This document shows positions 23,348 to 34,972 of a DNA stretch of 64,000 nucleotides, piece after piece. Numbering within the stretch: the first letter of the stretch is position 1; each line of letters begins with the position of its first letter. The position numbers and the translations under genes are program-made. The notes under the pieces were generated by a model. The model was not told the origin of the DNA, searched no databases, and saw nothing but the letters and a program-made list of their open reading frames with translations. The DNA is taken from assembly GCA_964058845.1 (NCBI GenBank), contig CAXKVR010000140.1:372001-436000 (forward strand), written 5' to 3'. This stretch comes from Carex sylvatica (taxonomy: Eukaryota > Streptophyta > Magnoliopsida > Poales > Cyperaceae).

Positions 23348-23625
23348 TCAATTTAAAAGATTACGCGGTACAATTGAATCCAATGAGCTCTTTTCCAATA
23401 AGTATTTAGCTTCCTGTACACCCTTGGGTACTTCGATCTTCATTACTTCTTTAATCACTCTTTTACCTGCAAATGCAATGGTTGCATCTGGTTCACCAAT
23501 AATTATATCACTAAGCATTTCAAAACTGGCTGTGACACTAAAAATAAGTTTTCATGGAATTGAAAATTCAATAAAGTCGAAGATATTTTACCCATCTGCA
23601 TTAAGCTGAAACTTCCTTCTTGCAT
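23348..23625 (-). pseudogene. accD: accD fragment (acetyl-CoA carboxylase beta carboxyltransferase)
   Basis: Minus-strand translation gives MQEGSFSLMQMGKISSTLL from 23625, then after a small deletion and frame change [39 protein letters not shown], and a C-terminus VPRNLLN with a stop at 23348-23350. These are the conserved blocks of the C-terminal half of AccD, the plastid-encoded carboxyltransferase beta subunit that makes malonyl-CoA. The SILTSPTTGG segment normally before VTASF is missing, and the usual tail after VPRNLL is cut short. The whole N-terminal part, including the zinc finger, is absent. Protein divergence from typical plastid AccD is substantial, so it is either an old plastid insertion or came from an already divergent copy. 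It lies inside the inner hAT. Confidence 0.82.
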
Positions 23626-23943
23626 AGGGAGGCATCTCAAAAATAGCCACAAATATTGTTATTGACATTGTTAAATTTTAATTGTTTTCTATATCTCAAA
23701 AATAGCCACAAATGTGAATAAAATAGTAACTTAGTGTACTATTAAGTTTTAATATGTATATAATATTTAGTGATTAGATTGACATTTGATAAAAAAAAAT
23801 TAATAATCTTTATCATTCATCTTATATGTATATGTATATACATATATTATACATTATTATATTATATGAGTAGAACTGGGGTGTTCTTAAGCTCACTAAA
23901 TATGTATATGTATATACATATATTATACATTATTATATATTAT

Positions 23944-24358
23944 ATGAGTAGAACTAGGGTGTTCTTAAGCACACCAAAGTATTTGGTGAGCTTAATTTCA
24001 AAACTCATCAAATTGGTTTCAAATGATGAATCCGAACCGTTGGAACCTGCCTACCTTACGAGTGATGCGTCTAGATGTGAAAATTTTAAACATTCGAATT
24101 AATTTAGTATAAAGTCAATCGGTCAAAATTAGAAGGTTAATAAATTAATTTTAGTGCATTTATTTTTTGAACGTTTTTTGACCGCTTGACTTTATACTAA
24201 ATTAATTCGAATGTTTAAAGTTTTCACATCTAGATGCATCACTCGTAAGGTAAGCGGATTTCAACAGTTCGAATTTGTCATTTGAATCTGATTTTATAGA
24301 TTTTGGAGTTAAGCTCACCAAACACTTTGGTGAGCTTAGGAACACCCTAGTTTTACTC
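23944..24358. mobile_element. Long fold-back MITE F3
   Basis: It starts GAGTAGAACTAGGGTGTTCT and ends with the near reverse complement (…AACACCCTAGTTTTACTC). Arms pair through CATTCGAATTAATTTAGTAT on one side and its complement on the other, with a short centre near 24145. A partial copy of the left end with its TA-rich flank occurs just before it (23823-23897), so the flank was duplicated. Confidence 0.85.
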
Positions 24359-24435
24359 TATATTATATATACATATACAATTTATACATATATTATATTA
24401 TATATACATATACATATACATATATATACATATAT

Positions 24436-24605
24436 TAGAGCAAAGTTAGGGTGTGATGTGCCCAACAAGAGGGTTTGGTGAGCACAACTCCAAAAGAATA
24501 TCGGATCGACTTCAAATATTGAATCCAAACCGTTGAAATCCATATATTTTATGAGTGATGCACGTACATGCAAAATTTTAAAAGTTTTGAATTTATTATA
24601 CATAT
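24436..24605. mobile_element. Single-arm MITE remnant related to F3
   Basis: AAAGTTAGGGTGTGATGTGC, then GGTTTGGTGAGCACAACTCC and GAATCCAAACCGTTGAAATC resemble one arm of F3. No complementary arm follows, so only half of an element remains. Confidence 0.5.
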
Positions 24606-24620
24606 ATTGTACATATATAC

Positions 24621-25046
24621 TATATTGACAGGAATATGCTAGCATGCTATGTGTATCATAGAGGGCCCCCGTGCAACGGCTCAATATTTGACTTTTTCAA
24701 ATCCTAATGGTCGATCCGAACCGTTCATCTTGTTATTCATATTAATATGTGTTTGGAGACCAAATTTTACATTTTTTGAAAATATTTTACTATTTTTTTA
24801 GATTTATTGAAAATCGCTGTTTTCAGCAAATCTGGACCATAAAAAACAGCGATTTTCAATAAATCTAAAAAAATAGTAAATTTTTTTAAAAAAAATGTAA
24901 AATGTGGTCTCCAAATACATATTAATATGGAGAACAATATGAACGGTTCGGATCGACCGTTAGGATTTTGAAAAGTTGAATATTGAGCTGTTAGACGGAG
25001 GCCCTCTATGCTACGTATAGCATGCTAGCATATTCCTATATTGATA
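24621..25046. mobile_element. Long fold-back MITE F4 with ~10-bp target duplication
   Basis: The element 24631-25036 starts GGAATATGCTAGCATGCTAT and ends TAGCATGCTAGCATATTCC. Its arms share TGGTCGATCCGAACCGTT and TGGAGACCAAATTTTACA with F1/F2. It is flanked by TATATTGACA and TATATTGATA, a 9-of-10 match consistent with the 9-11-bp duplications of Mutator-type elements. Confidence 0.83.
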
Positions 25047-25279
25047 TATACATTGCCCATGCGGTGGAAAATGGGGCGCATGCGGTGGCAAATGCGACTG
25101 CAAAATTATTAGAATGAGAATTTGAAAATAAAATAAAATGACTTGTGTAAAAAAATAAATAAATAGATTTGCACTTAGCGAATAAAGATGTGACTTGATA
25201 ATTTTTATTTATAAGTTACAAATTTTATCTATTTAGGAATTATAAAGATGTGACTTGATAATTTTATGTATATATATAT

Positions 25280-25656
25280 GAGGAGGGATCGGATTACACT
25301 CTTTTTTTGGTGACACCGGTTACACCCTATATTTACAAAGTCCAAACAGTCGATCCAAACCGTTCAACTTGTTGGATATGTTAAAATGTTCTTGCAGATT
25401 AAATTTTACATTTTTCTAAATTTGTTTACTATTTATTAAGATGGGTAAAAAATTCAACGGTCTGAATGTAGCGATTTTGTTAAATACTTAATAAATAGTA
25501 AAAAAATTCCGAAAAATGTAAAATTTGATCTGCAAACACATTTTAACATATCCAACAAGTTGAACGGTTTGGATCGACTGTTTGAACTTTGAAAACTTTC
25601 AAAATGGAAAGTGTAATTCGGTGTCACCAAACAAGAGTGTAATCGGATCCCTCCTC
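25280..25656. mobile_element. Long fold-back MITE F5
   Basis: Starts GAGGAGGGATCGGATTACAC and ends with GTGTAATCGGATCCCTCCTC. Arms share CAGTCGATCCAAACCGTTCA and AAATTTTACATTTTTCTAAA with the F1/F4 arms. The centre carries a short unpaired loop. It sits between TA-repeat tracts. Confidence 0.85.
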
Positions 25657-25664
25657 TCTCTCTC

Positions 25665-25699
<35 letters not shown>

Positions 25700-26483
25700 T
25701 ATTTGATATTGAACTATTCGAATTTTAAAAGTCGAATCATAAACACGAAATACTATTCGTACGACATTGTAAAAAAAACAGAAAAAAAATAGAAAAAATA
25801 AAAACAGAACGGACCGTCCCTACCCGGACCGCCCGGCCCCCGTATCCGGGGTACCCGTACCCGTGAACCCGAGACGGGTACGGATTTAAAACGGATAGGG
25901 TAGAGTTTTTTAAAAAAAATCCATCTATCCGTACCCGTTCTACCCAAGTACCCGTTCTACCCGTTACCTGCCACAGGTTTACCCGAACCCGGCCCGAGGT
26001 ACCCGTTATCCAATCACTAACCTGTGTATCAAACTATCAATGCTATTACAAAAATTTATATTTTCTCTTCTTCTCTATTCTCGTAAGAATGGACACCTCT
26101 TCTTATTTCTATTTTTTTTTCTTATTTAGTTTCTATGATTTTTTTAACATTAGTTTCTATTTTCTTTTCACTTTTTTTTTTTTTTTCTATTTTTGCATTA
26201 CCAATAAAGTCGGTTTTCATTATAATTACTTGGATTATATTATACAAGTGGATTATTTGAGTGAATTATTCATATGAATTAATTATCCGATAATTATTCG
26301 TTTTATATCTGTATACGAATCTATATCCGTATCCATATCCGTTTAAGGCGAATTTGATTTTAAATTTTGATATCCGTTTACTATCCATATCCGTATTCAT
26401 ATTCGGTCATTATCCGATAGATGCGGATATAGTATCAACATTATCCACTCCGTATCCGCTCCGTTTTCATCCCTAAACATAAT

Positions 26484-27952
26484 CCAACTCAGATAATAAA
26501 TCTTATATATTTTATTATGAGCGAAGTAAAATAACTTATATTTATTTTAATATCAAATTTACAAATATAAAAATTAGTATTAGTGTCAAATTGTCTCGAA
26601 ATTTTTATTCACATCCTCCATAAAAAAAAATTTACACAATTATCCTCAATTTTTTGTAGGCATGTCTTTTATTTATTGTATTTTTAAAATTCTCAACTTC
26701 CAAAGAGAACCTGTCATAATTTGAATATTTTTTTTTTTTTTTGTTAATTCTACAGATGAATGCGCTAAACAAAACATCAGTGGTGGTCGTATTTTTATAA
26801 CATATTCTAGATATGAATATCAAAAACAATAAACTAAATTTTAATAAGGAAAAACATTTACATTTATAATATTTTAACTAATAAATAAAACTATAACAAA
26901 AGTTCCTAAAGCTGAGGAGCATATATTAACCTCAAAATATATAACTCTGACTAAATGACAGACAAACAAAAACACTTTATAGTTCAAGTAAAAAAAATGG
27001 GAGCATCCTTCTTTCAGACGGGTGTATATGAACTTTTGCACATTAACCGATTTGTGTCTTTCTATTATAATACATCTCTATCTATTTTTCATAAGTCATT
27101 TATTTCATTTCTAAAACATATATTTTATGTATATGTATTTATGTGAGATATCTCTTCTAAACAGATGAGGCTTGGGCGATGGACAAGGCAAGAGAGGTGA
27201 TATCTTCACCGAGAAAGCAATCTCTGATGAAGAAACTTCAAGTGGGTTTATCTCGGTGCTTAAGTGTCCGATTTTAACGTTCAACCACTTTTTGAAAAGT
27301 TCGCAAAGAGATCTACAACTTTTATTTCTATAAGCAAAAAACACATTTTCAACCCAAAAAAGCATAGAGAAGAGGCTCAAAACTTGAATCAAAGATTTTG
27401 ATTAAGTTTTTATTTATTTGTAATTTTCAATTTTCTTGTCATTTATCATATTTTTTTTAGACATTGTTCATGTAAATATATGAAGTTTTATATTTAGAAT
27501 CTCTTGTTATATTTTCATTTTGTTAGTTAAAAAAAAAGTGAACCGCCCAAAATCTGAACGGTTGGGGCATTTAAAAAAATTTAAGGGTAATTGTACAATT
27601 GTTTTATTTAATGTAGGATATCCATAAAAATTTCGGCAAATTGTCGTATAAAATAGATCATTCAGCTAATAATTAGTTGCTCTGTCAGCCCGTGAAACCT
27701 AAGTTTTTATATTACTAGTTGCCCTTTTTTGTTTTGTTTGCCTATCCTACTGATGATGCATCGATTGCTTATTTGTCTGTTTCTCTTCAAGACTTTGCAT
27801 CCTGATGTCATCCATGAGGTAAAATAATGACGTCCGTAAAAGGCAAAATTCCAACGTCGGCATGCTTTTGCTATAATTACTTGTATAAGACTATAACATG
27901 GCCATCTATATTAAAATCTCTAAAGAAAATGAGGTGAATCGACTCCCATGTA
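26484..27952. other. AT-rich intergenic DNA, no feature recognised
   Basis: Between the outer hAT and the next hAT I see no conserved gene. A minus-strand frame at 27111-27392 and a plus-strand frame at 26955-27146 are open but match no family I know and lack coding signatures. Confidence 0.5.
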
Positions 27953-28239
27953 TCTGTTGCTAGAGGGTTGCAAAAATCCGATCCAGGCTGCTCGTACTCG
28001 ATCTGTCTGTGCCTGGTATTTGGGGTACTCGTGTCTGAGCTCAGATATAGGTCGGATAAACGGGTACATGGGTAGGAGTATAAAATGGGTAGGGTACAGT
28101 TATTTGGTTCAATACTCGGACAAACCTGGCCCGAATTACGCCCGTACCCGCCCGACCCTACCCGCCGCCCAACAGTACCCATACCCGTTAAAAATTTCAA
28201 AAAAAATCAATTTTTTTTGAAATTTTGGAAATTGCCGCT

Positions 28240-30553
28240 TGTCACACCCCGGAACCAGGGGGCGCGACAGTTACGCCGTGAATATATATTTTCTATATAC
28301 TCACGAGGCATGTACGATGAGATGATTCATATTCATCCCAATTTTATCGGATAATTTAAATCTTTCAGACAAGCAGTTAATGAAAATCAGATAATTAAAA
28401 CACATCCTACTTACAACACCTCCTACTTACAACACCTCCTACTTAACGAATTAAACATTTACTCTACATAATTAAAATAAGTTTTACAAAGGTCTGGTTC
28501 AAAGGTTATACACAACAAAATATGATCTGAGTACTTAACTAGTACAAAACGATCATTAATTAAGGCATATCTATACCTCTCCTTTCTTATCCTCGCCGCA
28601 CGATCTCGAAATCCTATTCCTTCTTTCCTGAAAAACCCACGAGGGGAAAAGGGGTGAGAAACTTATTCGCAGTTTCTCAGTGCAGAATTTAAATAGGGCT
28701 ACTGGATTTGTAAGAAATCCATTATCAGAATTAAATTGATTCATTAGTATACTATTCAGTTATTTATTCGCTAATCATGAAATGCAATTACTTAAAAAGG
28801 GAATTCAAGCGAACTTCTACTATTATCACATTCGGAGAAAATCAAAACGGAATTATTCAGGATGTTTGGATCTAAATGCAAACTCTCTAAGTCAGGTTGG
28901 AAGAATAGAAATTAGTTATCTATCTTCGTCGGCTTAACCGTTCTATTGGTTCTGGTTTATAATTAAACATGCATATCAGTCAGAATTTCACGATTAGCAA
29001 CAAAGTAATTCGATCAGAAACAAAGATTATCAATACAGTAACAGTTTCACATCAATCACTATACCACAGTTCAGTATTCACAATAATATATGTAATAACA
29101 GTATCCCCTACCCAACCGGTACTGGGTTCAGTGGGGTCATTCCCCAAATGCGCATATGGTTCCTGAGGCAAAGTCTAGCGTCGACTCTAGACTTTGCAAT
29201 AACTATGATATAATATAACAATATCAATTCAGTACTGTGGTTTCATTCCATTATCAGAATCAAAGGAACAGTAAAATCGGTAAAACCATACCAATATGCT
29301 AGATCATCCTAAATATAGCAATTCCGATATATCATTTACTTAACTATGCAATAATGCTATGATGCATGCAATTAGAAATTCAACATGCCATTTATACGTA
29401 ACTATTTAATTCTTAAAAATAAATCCCAAAACAGATCCCGTGAACCCCCGCACCTGATCACGTAGGATGCGTAGAGAATCAGCTATCACTAGATTCCGAA
29501 CTTCCGACGATTTCGCTGAGTCGTGCTCGATAGGGTCTATGCCTATGTTAATAAAGCATAGATGAATTAATAAAATAAATTCCTATAAACTAACTAATCA
29601 GAATCAAATCGATTATCGAGGTATAACGTTTCAAATCAAATTCGAATTCGAAATTTCATCAAAAATCTAACAAATCACTTGAATTAGGGTTTCCAAGAGA
29701 AAAGGAAGACAAATCATATCAATTATCACAAATTAACAACTAATCGAGCTAGAACTCGATTACTGAAACCCTAATTCGAATTTCAACCGAAATCACGACA
29801 AATCGAATAATTTGGGATTTTCAAAGAATTGCAAAAGAGAAAGAAATACCAAATTGAAGCTTTAGAATCGATCAAGGATCGTCAATTCAGCTCGAATCTC
29901 GATTTCCCGATCAGTTCGATCAGTTTCCGCGCTTAAATTTCTCTCTCTCTCTCTCTTTCTCTTTTTCTTTCGGCTAACCTAACTCTCTCTTTTTATTTCC
30001 GTGGAAAATGAAAGAAGAAGAAAGAGATTTAAGTATTAATTGAAATTTTGCAAATAAACCCCTCAAAAATAACAAAATTACATATCAGTGCGGATCATTC
30101 ATCCGCACTGCGGATCCTCTCCATCCGCACTACGGTCCATCCATCCGCACTGCGGATCATCCAGCCGCATTCACTGCGCAGAAGAAAAGTCCGAGCCTAG
30201 TGCGGACGCACTGAGGCCAGTGCGGATGCTCCCATCCGCATTCAGTACTTAGCGAAATTTTCAGAAGAGTACAGAACTCACCCGCAGTGCGTGTGCCCAT
30301 CCGCACCACCATCCGCACCCAGAGAAATTACAGCCGTTTATTAAGGAACTTGTCCCAGTGCGGGTGAAGCCACCCGCAGTGCGGGTCATCCATCCGCACT
30401 GGACCATTTTTCTATATTATAATTCAATTTTCGACGCCTTAACTCAATCAGTTAGTATAAAAATATTTCCAAGCATTAGACCTTTAACTTTTAAAACTAT
30501 ATTTAATTTAATCTTTTGAAATCTTATTATTTTAAAAGTTCCACTACGTTACA
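28240..30553 (-). mobile_element. Solo LTR, Ty3/gypsy (Tekay/Del-like)
   Basis: The sequence runs TGTCACACC to CGTTACA on the plus strand, and aligns throughout with the LTRs of the complete element at 39745-49167. It is flanked by the 5-bp duplication CCGCT (28235-28239 and 30554-30558). No internal region is present, so the element was reduced by recombination between its LTRs. It differs from the two paired LTRs at many more sites than they differ from each other, so it is an older insertion of the same family. Confidence 0.93.
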
Positions 30554-30663
30554 CCGCTGGTTCAACCGGGTCCAGATCGGTCTAATCAAACCCGACCGGC
30601 AGGACCCACCATCCCGTCGATTTTTTTTTGTTTTTCAAATTTTATTCCCTCCCCAATATTTTC

Positions 30664-30671
30664 TTTAAATA
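30664..30671 (+). promoter_or_regulatory. Possible TATA box of the hAT transposase
   Basis: TTTAAATA is followed by a CT-rich stretch (CCCCTATTCCTCTC) and, near 30870, a splice-donor-like AAAG|GTAACA. This suggests a promoter, a short 5' UTR exon and a long repeat-filled leader intron ending near the ATG at 32437. Confidence 0.35.
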
Positions 30672-31069
30672 CCCCCTATTCCTCTCAAAAAATTCACTCT
30701 CATTCTCTCATCAATTCGCAAATTTTATTATTCTCAATTTTTTAATTTATTGTTTAAAAAAAAAAATAGTTGTAAATTTAATTCATTCTACAAATCCGCA
30801 AACGGAATTACGAAGGTATCGAAATTACAAAGTTCGGCACCTCCCGCAAAATTTTTTCACAAGATTTAAAGGTAACATTTATTTCATTTTAGATTAATTA
30901 TTTTTGTAGAGTACATTTAGTTTATGCTAGATTTATTGAATATTAAGTAATTAGATTTGTCATTTGTTAGATTTATTAAATTTATTAAGTAATTAGATTT
31001 GTTATATTTATTTATGTTAGATTTATTAAATGTATTGAATATGTTAGATTTATTTAGTTTATGTTAGAT

Positions 31070-31900
31070 TTGAATATGTGAAGTAATTATATTTGTTTTA
31101 AATAGGTTAGATTTATTATGTGAAAAAAATTGGTTAGTTTTATTTTTTTGAATATGTGAAGTAATTAGATTTGTTCTGAATATGTTAGATTTATTTTTCA
31201 AAATTCGAATTTATTTTTAATATGTGAAAAAAATAGGTTAGTTTTATAGATTTGAATATGTGAAGTAATTATATTTGTTTTGAATAGGTTAGATTTATTT
31301 CTCAAAATTCAGATATTTTTTTAATAGGTTAAAAAAATAGGTTAGTTTTATAGATTTGAATATGTGAAGTAATTATATTTGTTTTGAATATGTTAGATTT
31401 ATTTTACAAAATTCGGATTTATTTTTAATAGGTTAAAAAAATAGGTTAGTTTTATAGATTTGAATATGTGAAGTAATTATATTTGTTTTGAATAGGTTAG
31501 ATTTATTTTTCAAAATTCGGATTTATTTTTAAAAGGTTAAAAAAATAGGTTAGTTTTATAGATTTGAATATGTGAAGTAATTATATTTCTTTTGAATAGG
31601 TTAGATTTATTTCTCAAAATTCGGATATTTTTTTAATAGGTTAAAAAAATAGGTTAGTTTTATAGATTTGAATATGTGAAGTAATTATATTTATTTTGAA
31701 TAGGTTAGATTTATTTTTCAAAATTCAGATTTATTTTTAATAGGTTAAAAAAATAAGTTAGTTTTATAGATTTGAATATTTGAAGTAATTACATTTGTTT
31801 TGAATAGATTATATTTATTTTTAAAAGGTTAAAAAAATAGATTAGTTTTATTTTTTTGAATATGTGAAGTGAATATATTTGTTTTGAATAGATTAGATTT
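31070..31900 (+). repeat. ~104-bp tandem repeats in hAT leader, copy 2
   Basis: TTTGAATATGTGAAGTAATT recurs about every 103 bp with GGTTAGATTTATTTTTCAAA and GGTTAAAAAAATAGGTTAG at constant offsets, in about seven or eight units. Same family as 10200-11030. Confidence 0.88.
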
Positions 31901-31904
31901 ATTT

Positions 31905-32370
31905 TTCTGTTTTTTTATTTCTATTTTTTAAATTCTGTTTTTTAATTTCTATTTTTTAAATTCTGTTTTTTTTAAAATTCTGTTTTTTAAATTCTGTTTT
32001 TTAATTCTATTTTTTAATTTCTTTTTTTTAATTCTGTTTTTAAATTTCTGTTTTTTAAATTCTGTTTTTTAATTCTGTTTTTAAATTTCTGTTTTTTAAT
32101 TCTGTTCTTTTCAATTCTGTTTTTTAATTTCTGTTTTTTAATTTCTTTTTTTTTAATTCTGTTTTTTAATTTCTGTTTTTTAATTATTTTTTTTAATTCT
32201 GTTTTTTAATTTCTGTTTTTTAAATTATGTTTTTTAATTCTGTTTTTAAATTTCTGTTTTTTAATTTCTGTTTTTAAATTTCTTTTTTTTAAATTCTGTT
32301 TTTTAAATTCTGTTTTAAATTTCTGTTTTTTAATTCTATTTTTTTAATTATGTTTTAAATTTTTTTTTAA
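31905..32370 (+). repeat. Short-period TTTCTGTTTTTTAA repeat, copy 2
   Basis: Dozens of AATT(T)CTGTTTTTT units at 13-16-bp spacing directly precede the transposase start. Unit order and number differ from copy 1, showing independent slippage since the duplication. Confidence 0.9.
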
Positions 32371-32436
32371 TAGGTTACATATATTTTTTTATTATGTCAA
32401 GTAATTTACATTTATTATTTTACATAGGTTTAAAAA

Positions 32437-34972
32437 ATGTCATCTCATCGTGATTTCGTGCAAGAGGACATCGCGAGACTATCGGCCGATATTTTTGGCC
32501 GGTCAATACCAAATTATCCACAAAATTATCCACAAAGTTCCTCCCAAATGACACCACCTAATTATCCACCTAATTATCCACAAAATTATCCACCAAATTA
32601 TCAAAGAAGGGACCAAATACTAGATTTGAATTATCAACAACCTCCACAAATGAGTGCACCGCCACCGTATTATACTTCAAACGATCCAAACGTATTAATT
32701 CCACAAGAAACACTTCAACCAATACCACCGTATATATATGGAGGCATTGGCTCTTCTTCTGTAGCATCGAGTTAATTCACTGACAGGTGAACCTGAAATT
32801 CAAGAAGAAGTTGTCCCTCCTTCGACAAGTGACCCGCCGCCACAAGAACTAGCAGGAAAGAAGACTAAAAGACCTTCTCCCGAATACAATCAACCGTGAG
32901 CGAGATTTTACAAGATTACTAGAGATAAGGCCCAAATTATGCAATTTCTACAATGTAAAGTAAAAAATTGCAACAAAAATTTTGAGTATAAACAATCTAG
33001 TGGTCTGACTAGCTTTAAGAGACATGCCGAAATGCACGAAAGAAAAGGGTGAGGTTCCAAGTGAAAATCCTGAATCGAGACAAATCCAAACCCTTATAAA
33101 CGCGGATGGTACCAGAACCAACCCAAAATTTGATGAATAAAAAATACTTAGTGAATTGGCCCGGTACATTACCCATAAAGAATAACCAATAAGTATGGGT
33201 GGTTGCACGAGTTTTGCCCGGTTATGCATTCGGGGGTTAGCTTAACCAATGTACAAGAGGATCCATCATATAAAGATGGTTAGTGAAATAAAAAACCAGT
33301 TTACCTCGACCAAAAATGACCTTAAAGCTCAATTTGCAAACCAAAACAATAAGGTGTCAATTACCTCCGATATATGGACTGCCGGTAAACATGGCCTTGG
33401 GTACTCTTGTATAACCGGCCATTGGATCGATGATCATTGGGTATTACAAAAAAAGTTATTAAGTTTTCGAGTTTTGGATTCCCCATACACTGCAAATGTA
33501 ATTTTCAAATCCATTATTGAGGTTTTAGAAGAGTATAACCTTAAGAGGAATATGGGTAACAATATTTTTTCTATATCTTTTGATAATGCTAGCAACAACA
33601 GTGCTTCCATTGAGATTTTTAAACGGTTACTAAACTCGATCATGAATGGTGAAATATTTTATCAAAAGTGTGCTTGCCACGTTCTTACCCTCGTCGTGAA
33701 GGCTGGTCTAAAAACAGAAGCCGTAAAACTATTAATAATTAAATTTAATAATGCCCTCAACCACATTGTTTCAAACCAAGAAAGAAAATAACAGTTTGCT
33801 GAATTATGCGTCACCTATAGATTGAGAAAGTTGAAGGTACCTTGGGATATAGATACCCGTTGGAACTCAACATATATGTTGTTGAACCGATGCCTTCCTT
33901 ACAAAGTTATCATAGGGGAGTTTTTGAGAAGCTCCACCCCCGAGGCATTGCAATTGAAACTCATTGACGAAGAATGGGATAAACTGGAAATGCTTAGCAA
34001 ATTTCTAGGGATCTTTTTTACTGCAACCGTTCAACTATCATGCTGGTACTCACCGACGTCGTTTGAGTTGCTGAGACATCTCTATGACATCTCCAAGGTG
34101 TATTGCGAATTGAAACAAGCTGAAATCTATGATGCATCTCTCACGCTGATTGTAGATGCCATGAAACAAAAATTTCTAAAATATTGAAAAGATGTACCTC
34201 TTCTGACCATTATCGCAAACTGTCTCAACCCGGCATACAAGAAGTTTTACACGATCAAAGTAATTGAGAGGTACAAACAGAATTTACATTTAGACTCAAC
34301 CGGGGTGGAGGCTTACGTGAATTCGAAGTTCGATGAGATGTTTAACATATACCACTCAAGAATAAGTGACAACCAAAACCCAGCTTCGTCCTGTGCCTCC
34401 CCTAGGTATGAATATAAATATACATGTGTTTTTAACCTTTATTGTTTATAATATCTACATTATTTGTTCACTAATTTTTTTAATTATTTAATAGTTCCAC
34501 TTCTAGGAGCACTAGCAGTGATGGATTATTAGCAGATTTTCAGTCGGAGAGCCAACCGCACACATCCACAAACGAGTTATTGGGCTATATATCGATGATC
34601 AATGAAAATGAACAAGGACTTGACGTGATGGCATGGTGGAGGAGGCATCAAAGTTCCTTGCCAACGCTAGCGATGATGGCCCGCGATGTATTTTTCGTGC
34701 CCGTATCAATCGTCCCTTCTGAAAGTTGTTTCAGTTCGGCGAACAGGATCCTCTCCGATAAACGAAGTAAGTTGGGTGCACATATTTTTGAGAGACTTGT
34801 GTGCTTGAAGGATTGGATTACTGCTGAAAAACGCAGACAACATGTGCCTCAACAACCATCATCATCTGAAGCCGACACTGAAGAAAGTGGTACCGAGGCG
34901 CGGCGTGAGGCTAATTCGAATTCCGACGGTGCCGAAGAGAGCGAACAATGGTATATGAATCCAAACTACTAG
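32437..34972 (+). pseudogene. hAT transposase pseudogene, copy 2
   Basis: N-terminal MSSHRDFVQED with YPPNYPQN repeats is followed by a BED zinc finger (CKVKNCNKNFEYK...HAEMH, near 32955-33040). The core carries SDIWTAGKHGLG, SFDNASNNSAS and WDIDTRWNSTY, an intron lies at 34406-34494, and hATC has DVMAWWRRHQSSLPTLA and ESCFSSANRILSDKRSKLG. It is better preserved than copy 1. Stops at 32897-32899, 33789-33791 and 34185-34187 are shared with copy 1. The TAA at 32773-32775, with a nearby deletion of about 30 bp, is private, as is a one-base shift after HERKG near 33050. Inactive. Confidence 0.9.

Larger units (their letters stand above)
21263..26027. mobile_element. Non-autonomous hAT (inner), exact 8-bp target duplication
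   Basis: The element spans 21271-26019. It starts TAGTGTTTGGATAA and ends with the reverse complement of TAGTGATTGGATAA, flanked by ACCTGTGT at 21263-21270 and 26020-26027. Both ends have clusters of TACCCGT/ACGGGTA (21300-21560 and 25800-26010), the same subterminal signature as the hAT at 27961-35812. Segments 25100-25260 and 25690-26019 align with 35390-35812, so this is a deletion derivative of that family. It has no transposase; the interior holds MITEs, microsatellite DNA and an accD fragment. Confidence 0.87.
20667..26483. mobile_element. Ac-like hAT element (outer), exact 8-bp target duplication
   Basis: The element runs 20675-26475. It starts TAGGACTGAAAACGGA and ends with the reverse complement of TAGGGATGAAAACGGA, close to the Ac/Tam3-type hAT terminus. 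It is flanked by AACATAAT at 20667-20674 and 26476-26483, a perfect 8-bp duplication. The right arm (26290-26470) has repeated ATCCGTATCC hexamer-like subterminal motifs. Without the second hAT nested in it, the element is only about 1.05 kb and has no transposase, so it is non-autonomous. Confidence 0.85.

Noticed and set aside
23348..23625. Functional nuclear accD
   Set aside because: Only a C-terminal piece, with a deletion and frame change; N-terminal zinc finger and much of the catalytic part are missing.
25800..26010. TACCCG-rich DNA as interstitial telomere
   Set aside because: Plant telomere repeat is TTTAGGG; these clusters are at the ends of hAT elements with target duplications.
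27111..27392. Minus-strand 93-aa ORF
   Set aside because: No recognisable motif, no promoter or splice context, AT-rich surroundings.
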